Source: Owenia fusiformis
Lineage: Eukaryota > Annelida > Polychaeta > Sabellida > Oweniidae
Assembly (NCBI GenBank): GCA_903813345.2
Contig: CAIIXF020000008.1
Span: 321,341 to 385,340 of the forward strand
DNA length: 64,000 nucleotides
Direction: 5' to 3'
Positions 56,897-64,000 of this stretch are shown in pieces. The position numbers were made by a program, and so were the translations under genes. Position 1 is the stretch's first letter. Each line of letters starts with the position of its first letter. Under the pieces are notes generated by a model that saw only the letters and a list, made by a program, of their open reading frames with translations, was not told where the DNA came from and did no database searches.

Positions 56897-57340
56897 ATAA
56901 ATCATATATAATACAACATTTTCTTAGACCTCTCAATATTATATAGTTATATAAAGGAAATTTTGGTTGATTTTACAAATAGTATTCAGAAAATTAAAAC
57001 AAAACCCCCAAAATAGATAAATTAAGATGAACATGTGTTCAATTCAGTTCACCATATCAATACCAATCCTTTTTATTCTATTTATCTTACTCTAATAACT
57101 GAGTGATATCAATGATTTAGCAGAGTATGAAACTCAACACAAACCATGGCCTAGTTGTCTGTATTAGCAGTGAATGTTGAAATTGCATTCAATATCATAT
57201 TCTTACTGTAGAATCTTTGGACTTTTTTTCAATGCAGCTATTGACACAGAACAGATTTCTCAAAGTAAACATATAAATTGATCAAGTTTAAAGTTTGATT
57301 GTGGAAAGTACAGTAATCAATAAGAATAAATGAAAGAGAA
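56897..57340. other. No gene recognised
   Basis: AT-rich flank of the Ngaro element. Confidence 0.45.
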
Positions 57341-57344
57341 ATAC

Positions 57345-57550
57345 AGTGAACAATCCACATTGTACAGAAATGCAGTGAACAATCCACATTGTACAGAAAT
57401 ACAGTGAACAATCCACATTGTACAGAAATGCAGTGAACAATCCACATTGTACAGAAATGCAGTGAACAATCCACATTGTACAGAAATACAGTGAACAATC
57501 CACATTGTACAGAAATGCAGTGAACAATCCACATTGTACAGAAATGCATG
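57345..57550. repeat. 29-bp minisatellite, about 7 copies
   Basis: The unit is built on CAGTGAACAATCCACATTGT plus ACAGAAATG. As 29 is not a multiple of three but the unit lacks minus-strand stops, all three minus frames stay open. Confidence 0.92.
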
Positions 57551-58640
57551 ACAAATTAGGAACTTCATCCATGATCAAATATAGAACAAGCATTGACATT
57601 TTTAACATAATAGGGGGGTGACAGACTTGAGGTTTATAATATTAACAAGGAAGACATCATAGAGTATAGAGTAGCCTTGCCCAAGTCTGTCTCTTTTACT
57701 TATCTTGATTTCTATTATGACCGCCTTGTACCCAAGAGAAAGTCACATGCTTTACCGACCCAATGTTTATGTCGGTAAAATTTGACCAATCAACGACAGC
57801 CCTGACGCGTTAGCTCATTGTTATGCACGGTCAAAAACAAATTCAAACGAATTCATCATGAAAATACAAATATTTTATCAGATAAATATCAATCAGAGTT
57901 TAATAGATGCCGGAGCATCGATCGGATACTCGGAGGTTAGAAGATTTCAACAAGAAATGTTGAAACGATCGCTGAATTCAAATGATCGTCTCTAGGCTGA
58001 GATTCAATCACTGAATCAGATCGAAGACTACATGGCTAGGTCTTTGTGCATTTTCATCGCGAATTCAGTTTTAAATCAACATTGAATCGCATGATTTAAT
58101 TTATAGTAATGACTGCTTACATTAATTACATAATTAAATATATTGTAAAAAGAAACACTCGTCAGATCATTGAATTTCAAGTCGGAGACAGGTAGTTTGC
58201 TTTGTTTATGTAGGTCAACCTGATAACATTTTGATTGGTCAATCAGCCTAAAGTCACACGTCGTGTCCATGCGATCTTGTCAATCAATAAGGTTTCGCGA
58301 TACCCCTGACAGCGTAAGTATTATGGAAATCTGGAAACCACTGAATAACTAAAGCATAATATCAGCGGAGATGTACTGGATTGTACAATGCGGTAATAAT
58401 TCAAGATCAGATAAGTAAAAAAATACCGACTTGGTCTAGGCTAAGTATAGAGCAAACTTACCCATTTCAAAGTTTCACATAGAAAATTTCCCCTCAACCG
58501 ATAAAAAGAAAACTTGATTGGCACAGAGGTCAGAGGCAGCTAAAAATGTCCATAGTTTCACGGGCAAAGGAGACTGATGTTAGAGCATTTGGGGATATAA
58601 AGTAAGCAGGTTTATTCAGTATTTCAGTTTCATACATTTC
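57551..58640. other. CpG-containing stretch, possible promoter, no gene shown
   Basis: 57750-58320 is richer in CpG than its surroundings, has CCAAT-like motifs (ACCAATCAAC near 57783, ATTGGTCAATCAG near 58236) and a strong plus-strand donor (GACAGC|GTAAGTATT near 58312). It could be a first exon and promoter of a plus-strand gene, but I cannot connect it. Confidence 0.25.
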
Positions 58641-58647
58641 AATTACC

Positions 58648-59322
58648 TTATGGCCTAGTAACATAGTCCGGCCGATGAGGTTATGATGAGCCAGCGATGC
58701 AATTTTCACCGAACTCGGCCGAACACTGGCCGGACATCCGTGGCGTTTGTTGCTTAAAACCGCATCGGTGGTAGCTCGGTGAAATTTTAACTTCGGAGTT
58801 AAATTTCACCAGGCTCTCACCGAGCTCCCTCATCATGTCATCGCAGCCCCATCGTAACCACATCGGAAAACACGTCGGCCGGTGCACGGCCGAGTATCGG
58901 CCGGTGTCCCGTGCATCTGAGACAACCAGAGGACGAGGTTTTTTAACGGACAGCGGCCGAGTTCCGACCGAGCTCCGGCCGATGTGGGACAGAGCATCGG
59001 ACGGTCACTGTTCAAAGCCCGTTAACAACCCGGCCGGCGATCGCACGGTGTCCTGTTACCTGCTCGGGTACCGACCATATTCCTTCCGATGTCCGGCCGA
59101 CCTCCAGCCGGTAGTTGCTGCCACATCGGCAGAAAAAAACTACCATTTTGAGACAGACTCTGTACGGTCACCGGCCGGTGTTCGGTCGATCGCCTGAAGA
59201 TGTCCGGACGGAGTCCGTTCACGTCACCGAGCTCTGCTTCCGATGAGGAGAGCTCGGTGGCACCAAAAAAATCCACCGAGCTCTACCGATGCCGGACATC
59301 GGCCATGCTATGTGACTAGGCC
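58648..59322. mobile_element. GC-rich MITE-like insertion
   Basis: Terminal inverted repeats GGCCTAGTAACATAG (58652) and its near complement CTATGTGACTAGGCC (ends 59322). ATTACC flanks both sides (58642-58647, 59323-59328) as a possible 6-bp target duplication. The interior is strikingly GC- and CpG-rich with many CGGCCGA / CCGAGCTC variants. No coding frame is convincing. Exact left boundary uncertain by a few bases. Confidence 0.65.
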
Positions 59323-59328
59323 ATTACC

Positions 59329-59384
59329 GCCAATCACGGCCGGCCAAAAGCTGAATTATAAGATCAGACTGGCCTTTGAAATAG
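59329..59384 (+). CDS. Possible exon of an unidentified plus-strand gene
   Basis: Plus-strand frame ...PPITAGQKLNYKIRLAFEI ends at a good donor (AAATAG|GTAAGAG) in phase 1, the phase needed by the next candidate exon at 61707. The 5' border is unclear because a MITE lies immediately upstream. No family recognised. Confidence 0.3.
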
Positions 59385-59469
59385 GTAAGAGTAAACAACA
59401 TGTTTATAACGAGTTGTTATCCTAAGAACATTGCACTGTATATTATTTCCAAAACATCAGATCCATTTT

Positions 59470-59738
59470 GTTTGATATGTTGATATGGTTTGGTATGGTA
59501 TTGTATGATGTAGAATTGTATGGTATTGTATGGTATAGTATGGTATGGTATTGTATGGTATAGTATTGTGCGGTATGGTAGAGTATGGTATTGTGTGGTA
59601 TGGTAGAGTATGGTATTGTATGGTATAGTATGGTATGGTATTGTATGGTATAGTATTGAATGGTATAGTATGGTATGGTATTGTGTGGTATGGTAGAGTA
59701 TGGTATTGTATGGTATAGTATGGTATGGTATTGTAGCA
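59470..59738. repeat. Pentanucleotide-type microsatellite
   Basis: Imperfect GGTAT/TGTAT repeats (TATGGTATTG, TATGGTATAG) of the same type as 29735-29815. Confidence 0.92.
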
Positions 59739-59744
59739 ATCTGG

Positions 59745-60365
59745 TTAAGCATGGCTAGACTCTGATCTGATTGGCCAGACACTAGCAAATAGGTAAAGCA
59801 TGACTAGACTCTGCTCTGATTGGCCAGACACTAGCAAATGGGTAAAGCATGGCTAGACGCTGTTCAAATTGGCCAGACACTAGCAATTGGGTAAAGCATG
59901 GCTAGACTCTGTTCTGATTGGCCAGACATTAGCAAATGGGTAGACCAAGGCTAGACTCTGCTCTGATTGGCCAGACACTAGGAAATGGGTAAAGCATGGC
60001 TAGTATCTGTTCTGATTTGCCAGACACTAGCAAATGGGTAGAGCATGGCTAGACTCTGCTCTGATTGGCCAGACACTAGGAAATGGGTAAAGCATGGCTA
60101 GTATCTGTTCTGATATGCCAAACACTAGCAAATGGGTAAATCATAGCTAGACTCTGTTCTGATTGGCCAGACACTAGCAAATGGGTAGAGGATGGCTAGA
60201 CTCTGTTCTGATTGGCCAGACACTAGCAAATGGGTAAATCATAGCTAGACTCTGTTCTGATTGGCCAGACACTAGCAAATGGGTAGAGCATGGCTAGACT
60301 CTGTTCTGATTGGCCAGACACTAGCAAATGGGTAAAGCATGGCTAGACTCTGTTCTAATTGGTGA
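59745..60365. repeat. 49-bp minisatellite, about 12 copies
   Basis: The unit contains GCATGGCTAGACTCTGTTCT, GATTGGCCAGACACTAG and CAAATGGGTAAA; successive GGCCAGACAC starts are 49 apart. Confidence 0.93.
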
Positions 60366-60540
60366 AAGTGATAATGTATGTCTAACTAAGAGTGAATCTG
60401 AATACATGAATCTCACATTGGTTCGCAGGAAAGGAAACAATTAAAAAATTGATATGAATGCATGAATAAAAATATTGTTTTTATTGATCGAGCATATGAC
60501 ATTTAAACAACAAAAACAGATAATATCAACAATAGATATA
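60366..60540. other. No gene recognised
   Basis: Short AT-rich spacer. Confidence 0.4.
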
Positions 60541-60985
60541 CAGCTTGGTCCAAAAAAGTGAAACCTTGCTACAGGCTATACCTCAATTATTACTAGCATT
60601 ATGGGCTATTATTCTCACTTGTTTTAGAGGAAAGTCTAATGTGGGTACCAAAGGTCACTCTACAGTTTTTAATCTTGCAGAGGTTACATGGTGTATCAAC
60701 AGACATGCCTGATTTATGCATGATGCGTTCACTCCATGATTCTGGTGCAATGAGAATGTGATTGTAAGCTGTGGACAACTTCATCACTGAGCATAATTTA
60801 TCATACATTTATCAGGCATATCTGTTGATGCCGGGTAACGTCTGCACAATATAAGACTGAGTGAGCTTTATGTTACCCACATAAACTTAAGACCTTCCTC
60901 CAAAACATGTGAGAATATTTTCCCATTAATGCAGGTAATAAATGAGATATAACCAATTGCAAGGGTTCACTTTTTGGCCCTCCCT
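60541..60985. mobile_element. Mariner-like MITE
   Basis: Ends CAGCTTGGTCCAAAAAAGTG and CACTTTTTGGCCCTCCCTG are imperfect inverted repeats. TA precedes the left end; the right flank (TT) does not match. A minus-strand open frame inside has no recognisable product. Confidence 0.55.
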
Positions 60986-61119
60986 GTTAATATGAAGAGA
61001 CAAACTGCTGCTTAATATGAAACAATACAACACCCTCATAGTCAGTGAACGATAATTCAATATCTTAATTCAATCTGTAGTGAATTGTAAAGGTTATCAT
61101 TCTGGAAGAATCTTTGGCA

Positions 61120-61690
61120 TTAACTAGTGAAAGTTTGACTTCTCGTTCGGGTTGATTCCCCATAGACCCAATGTTACAAAATCACAAAAAGTGAAATATC
61201 TTTTTCAAAATGGCGACCAACTAGCCACTAATGTCATAAGACACACATATCTAATATAAACAGAATCCACTACTTTTACAGTTACAAAAATCATAAAACA
61301 GTGTGTAACGGTCACTACATGGTTTTTTAAATAATCAAATTTTCATTTAATTTAATTTAATAATAATAATATAATTCACATCCTATACATTTCTGTATTT
61401 AAAATATGTTATTATTGAAGTTTTGTATGTTGTTCCTAAAATACTGTAAAATTGACACTAAAATTGTGGTCATTTTGAAACCAGTTGCTTATTTAAAAAT
61501 CGTCTTTCAAGCAGAGCTTGTACTCAGATGGGGCAAATAAGTATAAAATTGCATGTATAAACGATAATAAGGCCAATGGTATTTGAGTTATTGACTGGAA
61601 AGACAGACAGACATACGGATAGACAGAGCAGTTCTCTATATCCCCCCAGACTTTGTTTGATGGAATAATAAACTTTTTCCAGTTAAGTAA
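61120..61690 (+). repeat. Dispersed repeat plus third copy of the GACG-tailed repeat
   Basis: 61120-61205 matches the block at 37110-37190. 61206-61690 has the AAATGGCGACCA body, GTATTTGAGTTATTGACTGG and a degraded GACAGACAGACATACGG tail ending near GATGGAATAATA. More diverged than the 34- and 35-kb copies. Confidence 0.6.
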
Positions 61691-61706
61691 TTAACGTTTT
61701 ATTCAG

Positions 61707-61794
61707 CTGTATATAGAGCACGGGATGTTCAGAGAGCAATAAATGAGAACAGGGGAGACGTGAATCATGCTGAGACAATGTCCACAATTCAAAC
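61707..61794 (+). CDS. Possible exon of an unidentified plus-strand gene
   Basis: Acceptor TTTTATTCAG and donor CAAAC|GTAAGTATG frame 88 nt. Two leading bases plus 28 codons read VYRARDVQRAINENRGDVNH and on, without stops, in the phase supplied by the 59384 donor; the other two frames contain stops. Looks helical and hydrophilic. I do not recognise the family and see no further exons to the window end. Confidence 0.4.
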
Positions 61795-61917
61795 GTAAGT
61801 ATGAACTGTAATACAGTCTTACGCTAAATTCACTTGTACAGGTGGTTTCAAAATGAGCAAGAGAGTTTGGGATATTTTTCACATCAATGAGATTTGATTG
61901 ATTTCAACTTCAAGATG

Positions 61918-62306
61918 AGAATGAAGCAATAAGACCCAATATTGCATCAATAAACGCATCGGTATGATACCTTAAATGGTCATTACAGCAATGAGACCCA
62001 ATATTGCATCAATAAATACATGGGTAACCGTATGATACCTTATATGGTCATTAAAGCAATGAGACCCAATATTGCATCAATAAATACATGGGTATGATAT
62101 CTTAAATGTTCATTACAGCAATCAGACCCAACATTGCATCAATAAATACATGGGTATGATACCTTATATGGTCATTACAGCAATGAGACCCAATATTGCA
62201 TCAATAAATACATGGGTATGATACCTTATATGGTCATTAAAGCAATGAGACCCAATATTGCATCAATAAATACATGGGTATGATACCTTATATGGTCATT
62301 ACAGGT
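61918..62306. repeat. ~65-bp tandem repeat, about 6 copies
   Basis: The unit contains GCAATGAGACCCAATATTGC, ATCAATAAATACATGGGTAT and GATACCTTATATGGTCATTA. Some copies carry a short ACCG insertion. Confidence 0.9.
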
Positions 62307-62649
62307 GTGAACCTTTTACCATTCATTGATGACCTAAATCAATGGCAGGGTATACCCCTAATAGTCTTAAAATGACATAGTTATTAGAAATAATATAAAT
62401 TATTCCATAATACTACTGTTTTCCCAGGGAAATATGAAGGAATAAAAATTGTATTGAATCGTATTACATGAAAAAATGGTATTGTCCCCAGGAAAAAATC
62501 GTATTGGAGCATATTACATGAAAAAATCGTATTGTCCCCGGGAAAAAAATCGTATTGGAGCATATTAACCTATTTTCGGTTTCCCAGTTATTTTTTCCCC
62601 GTTATTTGCATTATCAAAATGTAGCATTTTAGAGGGGTGTGTTATGAAA

Positions 62650-62782
62650 TAATAAATAGGTTATTTCTGATCGGGATTGAATATAATATTGACCGAAGCC
62701 AAGGGAGCGCAGCGAGGTCATATCATATTGTCCATCGGAATAAAACCCATATTCAATCTCTCCCAGTAAATAACCTATATAC
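62650..62782. repeat. Short palindrome
   Basis: AATAGGTTATTTCTGATCGG near 62654 faces an imperfect complement near 62750-62780. Confidence 0.6.
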
Positions 62783-62783
62783 A

Positions 62784-63120
62784 GGGTGGTCCAAAAAAAA
62801 TTGGAACATTTGATAATTGAACGCTCAACCTTTATTTTTCTTCTAATATGCACCAAATTTTAACTGAGCTTAGTTCACTCACTTATTTATCTGATGTAAA
62901 GTTTATGGGTGCAAACAACAAAGTTAATGCATTAAACTAGACAATGTTTGATATGACCCCTCAACTCCTGAATTACAAGTTGAAGCCTGGGACTCAGTTT
63001 TGAAATGATTCATTCACCTTGCTGTTTGTTTGATTTTGTCCAAGCCATCTTGATTAAAAAATTCAGCTTGAACAAACTACTTATATGTTTGTCTTGGAAG
63101 ATCAAATATGTGAACACATT
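62784..63120 (-). pseudogene. Truncated mariner-like element with possible transposase remnant
   Basis: The left TIR CAGGGTGGTCCAAAAAAAAT follows TA at 62782-62783. Minus-strand translation of about 62950-63060 gives an ISKLSPRLQLVIQELRGHIKH-like stretch, reminiscent of the transposase C-terminus. No matching right TIR was found before the window end. Confidence 0.35.
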
Positions 63121-64000
63121 CAACATTTTTTACCCAAATTGATGGGTATCAAGCATATTTTGATGGCTATTGTTAGGTGTATTACTGATTGAATATTCTC
63201 AAGAAAGAGGCCAGGGCAGTCTGTTTTTGACTGGTAAATGAGCCCCAATCCCCCTTTCTTGTTCTAATATGGATAATATTCATTGAATATATCAATATAT
63301 GTATATCAATATCATAAAGGAGTTTCCCAGAACACAAATGATATATTATATGTGCTTAGAGGTGGTCTTGAATAAAGCCTTGTAAATAACTGGCCATGGT
63401 CAGTTTCCCCTTCACTGAAAAGTGGAAACAATGATTTTGTCACTAGTTGCATGGGTTATGCAATCACTCACATTTTACATGTTCTTTCTTTCCAACACTT
63501 AAATAAAAATAATGATTTGGGGTATTCTTAAGTTAACGATAACACAATAGTTTTCTAGTAAACCATAGATGCTTTTCAACTAAATATGATTTTATAAAAT
63601 GTGTATAGCAATCCACATGTTCATTAAAGCGTTGAAATAAAGAAAACTTGAAAAAGTATTTCACTACTGATGTAGGTCTGAGCGCTTATTTAAAATAACA
63701 GGATGTGAATAGAGTATAGTCAGTTTTTATATATAATATAATATAATATAATTTAATTTAATTTATAATTAAAATTAATTGGTAAAATTTTCATCGAGAC
63801 ATAGAGTGTTATTGGCACAATGTACTTCATAAAAAGTTAAGCAGTAAATATAAGACAGTTTGACCTAAAACTTTCATACAATACTTCTATTAATACATGG
63901 CATATATTCCTCAATTCATATTAGCGATATTTCACCATACAGGTGACATCATCAAACATATATAGCAGTCGTACAATACTTATTAAAAATCTTTTTTTAT
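63121..64000. other. No gene recognised
   Basis: AT-rich with an ATAAT/TTAAT low-complexity tract at 63730-63780. Confidence 0.4.

Noticed and set aside
57238-57608. Three minus-strand repetitive frames
   Set aside because: By-products of a 29-bp minisatellite without stops.
58835-59276. GC-rich open frames on both strands
   Set aside because: They lie inside a MITE-like element with inverted termini and resemble no protein; openness follows from high GC content.
59417-59788. Minus-strand Tyr/His/Ile-rich frames
   Set aside because: Microsatellite translation.
60599-60808. 69-codon minus-strand frame
   Set aside because: It lies inside a TIR-bounded repeat and has no recognisable domain.

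Overview
This is a piece of an animal nuclear genome, almost certainly a marine invertebrate. It is AT-rich and intron-rich, with GT-AG splicing, conserved bilaterian protein families, a tRNA-derived SINE, many Tc1/mariner- and hAT-like miniature transposons, and a tyrosine-recombinase retrotransposon of the Ngaro type. I cannot name the species or phylum from the sequence; a deuterostome or a lophotrochozoan would both fit.

Layout. (1) 2.8-10.3 kb, minus strand: a SERTA-domain gene with two coding exons that join in frame and a probable 5' UTR exon and TATA-type promoter near 10.2-10.35 kb. (2) 8.5-27.2 kb: no convincing gene but dense repeats: a 1-kb foldback, a 5.2-kb region bounded by ~0.85-kb inverted repeats holding two satellites and a SINE, several MITEs, 5'-truncated LINE fragments and a dead mariner transposase. 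(3) 27.9-49.0 kb, minus strand: the last 13 coding exons of a PLEKHH (MAX-1) family gene encoding its MyTH4 and FERM domains. All 13 exon phases agree and the stop codon is present; the 5' exons with PH domains lie outside or were not found. (4) Nested on the plus strand inside one PLEKHH intron, at 36.2-38.4 kb, is a two-exon gene for a membrane-anchored SAM-dependent methyltransferase. (5) 50.1-56.9 kb, plus strand: a nearly complete Ngaro-like element with split direct repeats (A1...B1-A2-B2), an SGNH-hydrolase ORF, a Gag with a CCCH zinc finger, reverse transcriptase, RNase H and a tyrosine recombinase with all catalytic residues. It is broken only by a 4-bp duplication. (6) 57-64 kb: minisatellites, MITEs and two weak exons of an unidentified plus-strand gene.

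The most unusual signals are these. The 3' end of a PLEKHH FERM exon together with its 5' splice site is tandemly repeated 16 further times into the following intron (39.85-41.62 kb). The 3' splice site of another exon of the same gene is triplicated (29.94-30.06 kb). The Ngaro element carries an upstream SGNH hydrolase ORF and a 55-bp minisatellite lying inside a candidate intron.
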